Positions 1 to 8,790 are shown, numbered from the stretch's first letter. The stretch is DNA of 33,951 nt from Gammaproteobacteria bacterium (GCA_028821125.1 JAPPHD010000151.1:1-33951), one strand, 5' to 3'. Made by a program: numbers and translations. The notes: generated by a model from the letters alone, not told the origin.

Positions 1-115
1 TCAAGAGCGCAGGGGTGCTTTAAAGGTGCCGGATACCCGCACCGCACACCTACTCTCTCCCAGCGGGATTCTGTTCCTTGCGCGTCAGCGTTCCGGCGCG
101 CTGGGGTGGAAACTT

Positions 116-1249
116 TCATGGGTAAGGCCAGCCCCTGGCCGGAGTGAGCATGCGCCCGCCGCTCAATGCGCTCAGCAGCCAGTAGCCGCGCACGGCGTTC
201 GCATCGCCCTCCAGGGGAAAGAGAATCACGTCTACCGGCACCCCGGCCAGGCGTTTGTTGACCACCTCCACGGCGTCCAGGTAGACGGCCTCGCGGCACC
301 GGGGCGAAAGCACGGGCGTTGCGCCTTTTCTGGGTGTGGGGCAACCCCTCAAGCCGCTGAGCCGCCTGTTGCCCGGCACCGTCGGATAGCCGTCCGTCAG
401 AATCAATAGCTGTCGGGGCCTCGGGACCAGCCTCGCCGCGGTCTCGAAAACCTGCTTGAGGTTGGTGGGCCCGTCGGGTAACGCTCCGGCCAGGGCTGCG
501 TCCAGGGCGTTCGCGTCCGCGCCGGGGCTCCCCTTGACCTGCCAGGAAATCCGTTGCCGGGTGGGTGGCGTCGCGCCGGCGATGTCCTTAAGGTCCCCGG
601 CGTAGGTGAAGAACTGGAATCGGGTGCCGTCGGGCAGTTGCCGGTACGCCCAACGGGCCGCCTCGCGGGCTGCCGCCCACTTCCGTGCGCTGCGTTTCAA
701 CTCGGGAGACGATACCCGAAGCCGCACGATCTCCACCAGCGACGGATGCAGCATGCTGGCGGAACGGTCCAGGAATATGGCGACGCGGTCGTCGGCAACG
801 TTGATGCCGGTAAGCTGTTTTCCATAAGGACGGCTTTCCGGTTCTTCCGGTTGTTTGACGGCGCTCTGCAGCGCTTGCAGGCTTGCGGCGTTTTCCCTGA
901 GCGTGGCGCGTTCGGAACGCAGTTGGTCGAGCAGGCCGGCGTACCGGGCAGCCTGGGCCTGCTGCTGCGACGACAGCGTCTCCAGCGCTGCCGCATCGCG
1001 TGCCAGAATCCTTTCCTGTTCGGCCAGCCTTTCCAGCAACCCCTCCCGATGTGACTCCTCAGCCGCGATGCGTTCCTGTACATCGCGAGTCCGGGCGTCG
1101 ATCGTCGCCTGGTCGATCGTCCCGGCGTCGGCCGGGCCGTGCTTGACGATCAGCAGCAACAGCACCGCCGACCCGAGACCGCAACAGAGCACGTCGAGAA
1201 AGGCCAGCCCGAAACCGGGCGCCGAGCGCGTGGTGAAGGGGCGTTTCAC
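116..1249 (-). CDS. Membrane-anchored von Willebrand factor A (vWA) protein with ExbD/TolR-like N-terminal helix
   Basis: A 377-aa protein read from GTG at 1249, which overlaps the stop of the TolQ-like gene by 4 bases (GTGA). A GGGGA ribosome site lies just upstream, and longer in-frame extensions only shadow that gene. One transmembrane helix lies near residues 14-35 and contains FLDV with Asp19, like the FIDV segment of ExbD/TolR. Residues 45-132 look like a coiled coil. A vWA domain follows with a complete metal site: D161-x-S163-x-S165, T262 and D286. Known biology: vWA domains bind partners through a divalent metal, and ExbD/TolR use the helix Asp for proton transfer. Inference: this protein replaces ExbD/TolR as the partner of the adjacent channel and carries a metal-dependent adhesion domain in the periplasm. 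It is the last gene of the operon. The vWA call is firm; the role is inferred. Confidence 0.88.
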   Translation of the reverse strand: MKRPFTTRSAPGFGLAFLDVLCCGLGSAVLLLLIVKHGPADAGTIDQATIDARTRDVQERIAAEESHREGLLERLAEQERILARDAAALETLSSQQQAQAARYAGLLDQLRSERATLRENAASLQALQSAVKQPEEPESRPYGKQLTGINVADDRVAIFLDRSASMLHPSLVEIVRLRVSSPELKRSARKWAAAREAARWAYRQLPDGTRFQFFTYAGDLKDIAGATPPTRQRISWQVKGSPGADANALDAALAGALPDGPTNLKQVFETAARLVPRPRQLLILTDGYPTVPGNRRLSGLRGCPTPRKGATPVLSPRCREAVYLDAVEVVNKRLAGVPVDVILFPLEGDANAVRGYWLLSALSGGRMLTPARGWPYP

Positions 1250-2139
1250 ACCGAACTTTCCCCGATGGCAGGCGATTGCCCGGAGGCGGCGGCTTCTTCT
1301 GCCCCGGACGACTTGGCCAGCGCGCTGAGCCGCGCGATGAGCTGCGAGGAAACGAAGTGCTTGCAGTTGGCCGCCAGGCGCTCCTCGCGCCCCTGCAGCA
1401 TGCTGGAGAACAGCATGAGCACCAGGCTGACGAACAGCGCCACGAACGTCGAGTTGAACGCGATGCCGAGGCTGGCGGCCACGCCCGAGATGTCCCCCGC
1501 CATGGCCTCGCCGGCCCTGGTGAGCGCCTCGCCGATGCCCCGCACGGTGCCGAGGAAGCCGATCGACGGAATGGCCCACAGCACATAGCGGTTGATGGCC
1601 AGCTTCGAGTGGAGCATTTCCAGGTGCAGGTCGCAGGCTTCGGCGGCCACTTCGTTGGCCTCATGGAAGGCGCCGTTCAGGCGGATGCGGTCCAGCGCCA
1701 GGCCGGCGCTCGACAGCAGCAGGGACCCGGACACGTGTGCGGAGGCATCGTCGACCTTGCGCTGCAGGCCGGCCAGCACGGGCTGGCTGTATTCGGTGAC
1801 CTTGCCGAGCTCCAGGAAATCCACTTCCAGCAGGTAGCCTTCGTTTTCGAACAGCCGGTACCGGAACGCCAGCAGCCAGGCGCTCCACAGGCCGAGGACG
1901 ATGCAGATTTCCTGCTCGATGTCCTTGAGTATCACGGCCAGGGTGCGCTCCGGAACGGTGGCCGTGGCGGCGGCGGTGCGCATGGCGTCCCCGGCCAGCG
2001 GGTCGATGTAGAGAACGTAGAACCCGTGCACGATCAGAGCAGAGAGCATGAGCCCGATGATGTCGAGAACGAGGCTGTGCCCGGCCGACCAGGCCATCAG
2101 CCGTCTGCGCAGCGATGCGGAAGCGGTGTTTTCGTTCAC
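1246..2139 (-). CDS. MotA/TolQ/ExbB-family proton channel protein
   Basis: A 297-aa inner-membrane protein starting at GTG 2139. Hydrophobic segments fall near residues 22-45, 76-93, 184-200 and 224-248. The family core is visible as IPSIGFLGTVRGIGEAL (about 190-206), followed by the last helix, in the usual TolQ/ExbB order. Members form proton-conducting pentamers that energise ExbD/TolR-type partners. There is an extra N-terminal helix compared with the three-TM TolQ layout. The downstream neighbour overlaps by 4 bases, so the two are probably made in a coupled way. No separate exbD/tolR gene is visible in the operon, which fits the vWA protein filling that place. The family assignment is good; the substrate or load being driven is unknown. 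Confidence 0.88.
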   Translation of the reverse strand: MNENTASASLRRRLMAWSAGHSLVLDIIGLMLSALIVHGFYVLYIDPLAGDAMRTAAATATVPERTLAVILKDIEQEICIVLGLWSAWLLAFRYRLFENEGYLLEVDFLELGKVTEYSQPVLAGLQRKVDDASAHVSGSLLLSSAGLALDRIRLNGAFHEANEVAAEACDLHLEMLHSKLAINRYVLWAIPSIGFLGTVRGIGEALTRAGEAMAGDISGVAASLGIAFNSTFVALFVSLVLMLFSSMLQGREERLAANCKHFVSSQLIARLSALAKSSGAEEAAASGQSPAIGESSV

Positions 2140-2190
2140 GGTGTTTTCGCCCTGGGCCCGCGCCGGTTCGGTCCGCGGGCGCGGATTGGA

Positions 2191-2481
2191 TCAGATGTCC
2201 TGGGGAAGGCTGACATTTGCGTTGACTCGTAATGAACTCTGCGTCTCGATGGGAGCCAGCGGCTCCGTTTCCGCCGGCTTGGATTCCTGCCCGACGGCGC
2301 TGAACGGTTCGGTGCCGGCCGGTCCGGTTTCACCTGGTCCGGCCTGGTCCGACCCGTTTTCATCCGTCACCGTCGTACCCGGCTCCCGAGCGGCCGCCTG
2401 CCCGTCGCGTTCCGGCTCTGCGACGGCCGACACTGTCGCGAACAGGACGAACGCCAGGCAGAACCACCCCGGGCGGCGCAT
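2191..2481 (-). CDS. Small exported protein of unknown function
   Basis: A 96-aa protein whose ATG at 2481 overlaps the stop of the PEGA/FGE-fold gene by one base (TGATG), indicating coupled translation. Residues 1-21 form a signal peptide (basic start, hydrophobic core, A-x-A-type end). The mature part is rich in Glu, Pro, Gly and Thr with no cysteine after the leader, so it is probably unstructured, and ends with a short hydrophobic/polar tail (LRVNANVSLPQDI). I do not recognise a family. Its place between the FGE-fold gene and the channel gene suggests an envelope accessory protein of the same complex. A longer upstream in-frame extension merely shadows the previous gene. Confidence 0.6.
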   Translation of the reverse strand: MRRPGWFCLAFVLFATVSAVAEPERDGQAAAREPGTTVTDENGSDQAGPGETGPAGTEPFSAVGQESKPAETEPLAPIETQSSLRVNANVSLPQDI

Positions 2482-4484
2482 CAGTAAATCCACCGCGCGA
2501 TGCGGAAGCCCACGGCATCGCTCCTGCCCGCCACGAAGCTGCGGTGGGCGACGGCCAGGCCGGACAACTCGCCGGAGCGGAAGCTCGAACCCTTGACCAC
2601 GTGGTCGATACCCCGCGCCGGTCCCAGCGGGTCGATCAGTAGCCCTGCCGTCTGCTGCGGGAGAGGCGCGTGGTAATCCGTGACCCACTCGGCGACGTTG
2701 CCCGCGAGATCGTAAAGGCCGTTGAAATTGGCCGGATAGGATGAAACGGGCGCCACGCCGGTGTGGTTGTCCACATGCTCCAAAAGGAAGTTGCCAGGTC
2801 CCTGGCCGTCGTTCTCGCGTCCGGCGAAATTGCCGAAAGCCCTGGGTATGGACGCAGCCTCGCCCCAGGGAAACGGGCCGACCAACCGGCCCCCGGCGAT
2901 GTCGTATCCGGTGACCGCTTCCCATTCCGCTTCCGTCGGAAGCCGGTAGCCCAGCGACCCGGTTGCGACGCGGCGCAATTCGCCGGCGGGGTCGAATTCA
3001 TACACGGGCGGGTAGCCTTCCCGGCCGCTCAGCCAGTTGCAATACCTGGCCGCTTCGGCCCAGGTGAGGTTCGCTACCGGGTGCTCCGGTGACAACCCCC
3101 GCGGAACCGGCTGCGCGTCGAAGACGAGATACTCCTTGTAGGCCACCTCCCGCAAGCCCATGTAGAACGGCCGGGTCAACGCCTTTTCGATGGGGCGCGC
3201 CTGGCCGTGCACCGGACCGAGGACGAAACGCACGGGCGGAAACTTGCGCAGCACGATGCCGTTGGCGAGGGAGATTTCCGCTTCGGCCTGGTCGAACGCG
3301 TACTCGGCAGGACGCATCATCCTGAAGGCGTAGGCGCGCTCTTCGCCGCCCACGGGATCGACGGTTACCCACTGGGGCTGATAACCCTCCCGGGACACCT
3401 CGATGCGGTCGCCTTCACTGACGGTGACGGCGGCCGGGGTGAAGCCCCGGTCGATGCCGTTGACGCTCACCCTGGCCTCGATATCGGATGTCACGCTGGC
3501 GCGCCACGTCTGGCTGCCCAACCGGAAGGCCCGTTCGATGATCTCGCCGGGCTTCGGCTCCAATCGGGCCTCCACCGGCTCGTAGCCGGCTTTTCGGATG
3601 ACCAGCCGCTGCGTCCGCAATGGCTGGAGGGAGATCCGCACGGGCGTGCTGCCCGCGAATTCCCCGTCGACCAGCACTGCGGCGCCGCTCGGCGTGGACG
3701 CAACGGCAAGGGTCGCCGGCTTCGGCAACAGTTCGATCGAGCCAAGGTCGATGCGTTGCTCCGGCTCGGCGGTAAAGCGCCTGTGCTGATCGTGATACCC
3801 ATCGAGCCGGACGGCGATCTCGTGGTCTCCCAGATCGAGCCGGCCCTCGAACCCACCCCGGCCCACCGGGGCGCCGTCTAGAAACACCTGTGCGTCGGCG
3901 GGAACGGTCTTCACGGCCAGCATGCTGTTGCCGGGCTCGGTTGCAAACGCGAAACGTTCGATTTCCCCGTACCCGGCAACGTCGATTTCCCGGGTCACCG
4001 GCTTGATGCGGCTGCCGCGGATGCGCACCGTATGGGGGCCGCGCTCGAGCTCCACCTCGACCCTGGCAGCGGCGCCGAACGATACCTCGTCCACCGACAG
4101 GTCGAATTCGACGGGTGAGTCGACGGTAATCACGGCACTGCCGGGCAGGGGTTCAAGGGTCACCGGTATCTGCTGGCGTTCGCTGTTCTTTTCGATCTCG
4201 ATCGACCGGGGCGCGAATCCCTGCGCTTGGAGTGCCACGGTCCCCTTGCGGGAGAACAGCATCACCCTGGAGCCCAGGATCAGCAGACGGCCTTCAACCC
4301 GGCTCCAGGCAGCGGTGGCCGCCGCTTTTGGGGGAGACACCGCGAGTTCGAAGGCACGGCTCGATACCAGCAGCGCGATGGGCAGGGCGGCCGCCAGCAG
4401 CACGAGCAGAATGCCGGCCATGAGCCGACGCCGGCGACGGCTGATGTAGGCGTCGAGGTTCGGGCCGCCCTCAGAACCGCTCAT
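2481..4484 (-). CDS. Membrane-anchored PEGA-repeat protein with C-terminal formylglycine-generating-enzyme (SUMF1) fold
   Basis: A 667-aa protein. The ATG at 4484 overlaps the upstream stop by 14 bases and has GAGGT about 9 bases upstream; an extra 16 codons are possible but less likely. A basic stretch (RRRRR, 16-20) and one helix (21-41) make a type II membrane anchor. At least three PEGA-type beta repeats follow (about 187-252, 256-322, 327-390), with a weaker one near 115-180. Residues about 405-667 show the FGE/SUMF1 fold: RLPTEAEWE (514-522), GLYDLAGNVAEWV (589-601) and GFRIAR (659-664). FGE enzymes use a cysteine pair near the C-terminus. Here the matching stretch (KGSSFRSGELSG) has none, and the only cysteine in the domain is C482. 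It is therefore probably a non-catalytic binding or scaffold domain, not a sulfatase activator. Confidence 0.85.
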   Translation of the reverse strand: MSGSEGGPNLDAYISRRRRRLMAGILLVLLAAALPIALLVSSRAFELAVSPPKAAATAAWSRVEGRLLILGSRVMLFSRKGTVALQAQGFAPRSIEIEKNSERQQIPVTLEPLPGSAVITVDSPVEFDLSVDEVSFGAAARVEVELERGPHTVRIRGSRIKPVTREIDVAGYGEIERFAFATEPGNSMLAVKTVPADAQVFLDGAPVGRGGFEGRLDLGDHEIAVRLDGYHDQHRRFTAEPEQRIDLGSIELLPKPATLAVASTPSGAAVLVDGEFAGSTPVRISLQPLRTQRLVIRKAGYEPVEARLEPKPGEIIERAFRLGSQTWRASVTSDIEARVSVNGIDRGFTPAAVTVSEGDRIEVSREGYQPQWVTVDPVGGEERAYAFRMMRPAEYAFDQAEAEISLANGIVLRKFPPVRFVLGPVHGQARPIEKALTRPFYMGLREVAYKEYLVFDAQPVPRGLSPEHPVANLTWAEAARYCNWLSGREGYPPVYEFDPAGELRRVATGSLGYRLPTEAEWEAVTGYDIAGGRLVGPFPWGEAASIPRAFGNFAGRENDGQGPGNFLLEHVDNHTGVAPVSSYPANFNGLYDLAGNVAEWVTDYHAPLPQQTAGLLIDPLGPARGIDHVVKGSSFRSGELSGLAVAHRSFVAGRSDAVGFRIARWIY

Positions 4485-5889
4485 GGCAAACGACCTCGAA
4501 AGAAAGAGCGTCGGCGCCCGGAGCAACGGCAACCTGCACCGATACCTCCCGGTAGCCGTTCCGGCGGCCGCTCAGGACATAGTCGCCCGGAAACACCTCG
4601 AGGCGGCGTTCCCTGAACTTGCCGAGCACGCGGCCGGGGCGGATGCGCACCTCCGTCCTGTCGTCGGAACGGATGGTCAGCTCGACCGGTGTTGTCCAGG
4701 TGGCGAGCGATTGCAGCAGCCGTTCCCGTTTGCCCGCGATCCTGGCGCCGTAGACTTCCGGGTCTGCCGTGGTGTCCAGAAGCGCCGTAACCCGGTCCCT
4801 GACGCCCTTCGCCGAGAGCCGTTGCGGCCGGCTCAGGTAGCCGTCGATGCGCCCCTCGACAGCGGCGAGATGGCCGATGCGGGAGAGCTCGCGGGCGGTG
4901 ACGGCGTCGTGGGGGTCGAGTTCCCGCATGCGTTCCAGCAGGGCGAGCGCTTCCGCCCAGTGCTCCAGTTCCACCTGCGCCTCCAGCCGGTCCCGGTAGC
5001 TGGCGAGTTCGGCGCCGGCTCGGCGGCGATGCAGATCCTCGAGGGCATCCAAGGCCGCGGCGGAATCGGGGTCGGCCCGCAGCGCTTCGGTGAAGGCGGC
5101 TTCCGCCTCCTGCCATTCGGCCCGGTCGAGATGCTGGAAGCCCCGCGACATGCGGCGGCTCAGCCGTTGCTGGTGCCGGGATGCCTGGATCTGGCGGCGT
5201 GCCTGGGCGACGCCGTCGCTTAACATCCCCGGCGGAACGGACTCAAGCCGGCTTTCCGCCGTTGCGAAATCACCCGAATGGATGGCCTGGCGCGCCTGTT
5301 CGAGCGCCTTGCGCGCCGCCAGGCCCCGGTTGGCGGTCGACAGGCCGTGGGAGGCTGCGCCGGACTCGGGCTGCACGTCCAGAACGGCGTCGTATCCGGC
5401 CGCCGCGGCTTCGAAATCTTCTGCCTCCAAGGCAGCGTCGGCGGCGGCAAGCCGCCTTGCGACAAACGCCTGAAATGCCTGCTCGATGCCGATGAGAAGG
5501 TCTGTCGCCGATTGAAACCTTGCCGCCGCATCGCCGAAATACTCGTCACGGTAGAAAGCCATGCCCTCTTGGTAGAGGGCATCGGCGCTTTCGAATTCGG
5601 CCGGGTCCCAGGGCGGTTCCGCCAGGTCCGGCAGGCGCTCGAGCAGGGCTTCGGCCCTGGCCCTCGCGTCCACCGCGGCCTGGCGTTCCCTGCAGATGGG
5701 GGAATCGGCCCATTCCCCGTCACAGCCTACCCCGGCACCACCTGCCGGAATGGGTATGCCGATCAGGAAGACGAAACCGATCGCGGAGAGGGTTGCGAAC
5801 ACCACCCGGCTCGCCGAGTGCGGCGCGCGTGGCGGGCGGGCCGGATCGATCTCAGGCGCCAGGCACGACTCAGATCTCGACGCCGGCAT
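4471..5889 (-). CDS. Membrane-anchored helical-repeat (TPR-like) protein with C-terminal PEGA-like segment
   Basis: A 472-aa protein read from ATG 5889, which lies inside the end of the previous gene; a TTG at 5901 is an alternative. A hydrophobic helix (about residues 29-50) anchors it or acts as an uncleaved signal. Two cysteines lie just after it (VGC and PIC). The middle is Ala/Glu/Leu-rich with repeated TPR-like helix pairs, for example DRAEWQEAEAAFTEALRADP and a preceding AEDFEAAAAGYDAVLDVQP unit. The last 75 residues (PVELTIRSDD through FPGDYVLSGRRNGYREV) read like the PEGA beta-repeat of the next gene product. Such proteins usually serve as periplasmic scaffolds. Overlaps on both sides tie it to the operon. 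Partner proteins are unknown. Confidence 0.75.
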   Translation of the reverse strand: MPASRSESCLAPEIDPARPPRAPHSASRVVFATLSAIGFVFLIGIPIPAGGAGVGCDGEWADSPICRERQAAVDARARAEALLERLPDLAEPPWDPAEFESADALYQEGMAFYRDEYFGDAAARFQSATDLLIGIEQAFQAFVARRLAAADAALEAEDFEAAAAGYDAVLDVQPESGAASHGLSTANRGLAARKALEQARQAIHSGDFATAESRLESVPPGMLSDGVAQARRQIQASRHQQRLSRRMSRGFQHLDRAEWQEAEAAFTEALRADPDSAAALDALEDLHRRRAGAELASYRDRLEAQVELEHWAEALALLERMRELDPHDAVTARELSRIGHLAAVEGRIDGYLSRPQRLSAKGVRDRVTALLDTTADPEVYGARIAGKRERLLQSLATWTTPVELTIRSDDRTEVRIRPGRVLGKFRERRLEVFPGDYVLSGRRNGYREVSVQVAVAPGADALSFEVVCHERF

Positions 5890-7210
5890 CGGCCTCGGCA
5901 ACGGTGACGGCCTCGAAGTCTTCGGCGTCGTTGGCGTAGAGGTCCCGAAGCAGGCTGCGCCACTGCTGGAACTGCTCGCGGGCGGTGCCGCGCAGCGTCA
6001 CGGTGGACTCGCGCATTTCCACGACGGACGGCGCCAGTTCGGCCTGCAGGGACCTGCCGAGTTCGTTCAACTGGCGCACCTGGTCCTTTCTCCTGTTGTT
6101 GGTCCGGAAGGCCGAGACGATCAGCGCGGTGCTGGCGACGCCGGCGGCAACCGTGGGCAGCGTTCCCACATCGCCGTCCGCGACGGCGGCGACGGTGGCC
6201 ACGGCGGCCAGTGCGCCCAGCACGCCCTGTGCCGTCGCCCGCTCCTTGAGAATGCGCTGCTCCCGGGCATACGGGAAGGAGTCCTGCTGCCAGAGGGCAT
6301 AGGAGCCCTGCATCTTTTCGGCGAAGGCGGCGTACTCCCCCGACAGATGGCTGCCGAAGGCGTCGTCCCGGGCGCTGACGCTCTGGATGCGGCTCCAGTC
6401 CTCGTCCCCGGTGTAGGGCACGTACTGGATCTTCATCCGGCCGCCCGACTGCTTGAGCGCATCGCCGTACCGGTCCGGAGCGAAATAGCCGGCGAGAACG
6501 AGGTCGCGGGTGAGCGTCACCTTCTCCAGGTCGCTCATCCGGGGGCTTTTCCCCCTGGCGATGCGCTTGGCGTTCTGCTTCACCGTCGAGGCATGACGCC
6601 GTGCCTGGGCCGTCAGGCTTTTCTCCACATCCCTGGCGATGGCCGCGTACACGGCATCGAAGGGGTCCGCCTGCCGGTCGGTGTTGTTCTCGTGCCAGCC
6701 CAGCGGTACCCGGTGCCTGGCGGTTTTCTTCTGAATCCAGGTCTTGCCGGTGGCGTCGAGCAGCCGATACCCGATCTTGAGGTCTTCGCCGTTCGATGCT
6801 GCGATTTCGCCGAGCAGGTACAGGTCTGCGCTGACGGAAGTGTCCGGGGCGACGATCACGGATTCGAAATGCCCCAGGCCCCGGATCGCATCGGCGATCA
6901 ACTGGGCGCAGCGCACGCTCTCGGCGCGGCGCAACTCGGGCCAGATGCCGCGTTCTTCCCACACCGCCCGGTTTTCAGGCAGGCCCGGGTCCAGAACCGG
7001 AACCGCGAGGCGCAGGGGCGGGATATCCAGCGCCGGGCGCGGCGCCGCCCGGGCGGCCTGGACTTCGTTTTCACGCTCGATGCGGGGGCCGAGTTCAACG
7101 TCGCTGGCCGCGGCGTGCATGGGCGCAACCGCAAACAGCAGGGCGCCGGATATCGCCGTCAGGGCCAGGCTCATCGCGCGGCACAAATGCCGAATTCCAT
7201 TGAGTGTCAT
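5870..7210 (-). CDS. Exported protein of unknown function, operon member
   Basis: A 446-aa protein from ATG 7210, 19 bases after the preceding stop. Residues 1-36 are a signal peptide ending near HAAAS. The N-terminal half (about 64-200) looks like a compact alpha/beta domain: LAVPVLDPGLPE, an RRAESVRCAQ helix, then SADLYLLGEI and LKIGYRLLDATGKTW strands. This is reminiscent of secretin- or CsgG-like periplasmic domains, but not enough to name a family. Residues 327-368 form a long Ala/Gly-rich hydrophobic stretch that could insert in a membrane. It is followed by a charged helical tail. No catalytic motif is seen. Its tight packing with the anchored repeat protein suggests a subunit of the same envelope assembly. 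Confidence 0.65.
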   Translation of the reverse strand: MTLNGIRHLCRAMSLALTAISGALLFAVAPMHAAASDVELGPRIERENEVQAARAAPRPALDIPPLRLAVPVLDPGLPENRAVWEERGIWPELRRAESVRCAQLIADAIRGLGHFESVIVAPDTSVSADLYLLGEIAASNGEDLKIGYRLLDATGKTWIQKKTARHRVPLGWHENNTDRQADPFDAVYAAIARDVEKSLTAQARRHASTVKQNAKRIARGKSPRMSDLEKVTLTRDLVLAGYFAPDRYGDALKQSGGRMKIQYVPYTGDEDWSRIQSVSARDDAFGSHLSGEYAAFAEKMQGSYALWQQDSFPYAREQRILKERATAQGVLGALAAVATVAAVADGDVGTLPTVAAGVASTALIVSAFRTNNRRKDQVRQLNELGRSLQAELAPSVVEMRESTVTLRGTAREQFQQWRSLLRDLYANDAEDFEAVTVAEADAGVEI

Positions 7211-7229
7211 AACTGGTAACCGGTCGATT

Positions 7230-7934
7230 TCACAGATTCTTCACGTAGTTCTCGTATTCCTTCCACAGCGCCGCCCGACGGGTCGGGTCGGTTTCCCGTT
7301 CCGCCGCCTCCCGCAGGATGCGGGCGACGTCGTCCTCCACTACGTTGTCCGGGACCCTCGCGCTTCCGCCTGGCCTTCCGAGCCCTTCCGTTCGGGCCGC
7401 TGCACCCGCGGCTGCGACTGGTTCCGAGGATGCGGGACCGGTTGGAAGCTCCTGGCTCTGTTCACCACGGCCCGTGCCCGCCTCATCGCCGACAGCGGCA
7501 ATGGGGTCGCCGGCCAGCTCGGGCGTTCCGCCACCCGGGCGCGTTTCCTCAACGCTATCGCCTGGATTCTGCCCCCCGTGGCCGCTGCTGGCAATGCCCG
7601 TGCGCCCGCCTTCGGCTGCCTGGGATGCGGCGCCGACGGTCGCTGTTGCGGCGGTAGCCTTTTGCCGATCAAGGCACCGGTCGAACTGCCGCAGCTTCAC
7701 GGCCAGTTCCCGAACGAGTTCCTCCCTGGCTTCGTCTTTCGTTTGACCCTGCCGGTTCCCGACATCGCTGGTCACCGGGAATTCGCATTCCTCGAGATCG
7801 CTGAATGCGTTCGGCGAGCCGATCGCGCAGCAAAGCGCTGCAAAAGCGATTGCATGAATGATGCGCGGCCTTGCGACAGGCAAAAGCCGGCAAGGTTCGG
7901 GCCGGGCCGGTCGCCGGGAGAGGGCTGACGCCAT
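7230..7934 (-). CDS. Exported low-complexity protein of unknown function
   Basis: A 234-aa protein. I chose ATG 7934 over TTG 7949 because AAGGG sits about 7 bases upstream and the ATG follows the previous stop by only 4 bases. The first 45 residues contain a basic region and a hydrophobic core (IIHAIAFAALCCAIG) ending in a probable cleavage site. A short charged helix (about 65-92, with two Cys at 50 and 87) is followed by some 95 residues of Gly/Ala/Glu/Pro-rich low complexity. A conserved-looking C-terminal helix (VVEDDVARILREAAERE) ends the protein. The layout, two helical ends joined by a flexible linker, suits a periplasm-spanning linker. No family is recognised. Confidence 0.55.
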   Translation of the reverse strand: MASALSRRPARPEPCRLLPVARPRIIHAIAFAALCCAIGSPNAFSDLEECEFPVTSDVGNRQGQTKDEAREELVRELAVKLRQFDRCLDRQKATAATATVGAASQAAEGGRTGIASSGHGGQNPGDSVEETRPGGGTPELAGDPIAAVGDEAGTGRGEQSQELPTGPASSEPVAAAGAAARTEGLGRPGGSARVPDNVVEDDVARILREAAERETDPTRRAALWKEYENYVKNL

Positions 7935-7938
7935 CGAG

Positions 7939-8790
7939 CTACCCTTCAATCTGGCCGCTGACGTCAGCGGTCCGGCCGCCGGCGAGTGTTTGCAGGTGAA
8001 CCTGATTGCGCAGATGGACCTCTATCCTGAGCAGAACGACGATCAGGACCAGCGAGACCAGCAGGCCGAGCCCGCCAAGCCCCAGATAAACGCTCCGCTG
8101 CGCGGCTTCCGCCCGTTTTGCCGCGGCCGCGGCGTTGGCGCCGGCGGCGCGGCTTTCAGCCTGTTCGAGTTGCGCCAGAAAGGCCAGGCGAAAGGCGTCG
8201 AGAGCCTCCATGATGACCCGGGCGCGATCGTCGATGGACCCGATCCGGTTGATCTGCTGATCCTTTCCGATCGTTTCGGAAACGGCGATCAATCGGTCCG
8301 TGTAATCAGCGAGATAGGTTCCGGGAATTCCGGATTCGTCAAACACCCACGCCTCGAGCAGGCGCCTTGGATAGCGGTCGGTGAACCCGGTTTCGTCGCC
8401 GGCGTTGCGGCTGAATTGGGCGTTGAGGTTGTCCGCAATTCTGGCGATCCGCTTGTCGATGGGGCTTTGGCTCGGCGCTTCGTTCTGGCCCGCCGGGCTC
8501 CGGCTCCCGTCCGGTGCTCGTTGTTCCGGAAACGTGGGCAGCACGCGGTGCCGGATCGATCCCCAGGCGGGGCTTTCGAAGTAGTCCGACGGGCTGTGCG
8601 TTCCGGCAGTGGCCATGTGTGCCAGGGCATACCAGAGAATGGCCCCGCCGACTGCAAGCACGCCCAGCACGACAGCAATCGCCAAAGTGACCCGAACCAT
8701 GTTGAGATATCCGGTCTCGATGCCGTGCACGCGGCCCATGACGCCGCCCGCAGTTGCTGATCGGGGGTTGCCCGGCTGACCTTCACTCAT
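7939..8790 (-). CDS. Two-TM inner-membrane protein of unknown function, first gene of the envelope operon
   Basis: A 283-aa protein from ATG 8790; an internal ATG at 8739 is possible. One helix lies near residues 33-57 and a second near 233-254, leaving a loop of about 175 residues, probably periplasmic, between them. The loop contains a helical charged stretch (DKRIARIADNLNAQFSRNAGDE) and, just before the second helix, an Ala-rich coiled segment. The C-terminal tail is short and polar. No family is recognised. It starts the eight-gene run, with intergenic gaps or overlaps of 51 bases or less after it, and the MATE gene ends 63 bases upstream. I could not confidently place a promoter in that gap. 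Confidence 0.6.
   Translation of the reverse strand: MSEGQPGNPRSATAGGVMGRVHGIETGYLNMVRVTLAIAVVLGVLAVGGAILWYALAHMATAGTHSPSDYFESPAWGSIRHRVLPTFPEQRAPDGSRSPAGQNEAPSQSPIDKRIARIADNLNAQFSRNAGDETGFTDRYPRRLLEAWVFDESGIPGTYLADYTDRLIAVSETIGKDQQINRIGSIDDRARVIMEALDAFRLAFLAQLEQAESRAAGANAAAAAKRAEAAQRSVYLGLGGLGLLVSLVLIVVLLRIEVHLRNQVHLQTLAGGRTADVSGQIEG

Noticed and set aside
2481-4484. Active sulfatase-modifying (formylglycine-generating) enzyme
   Set aside because: The catalytic cysteine pair is missing and no sulfatase gene is nearby.
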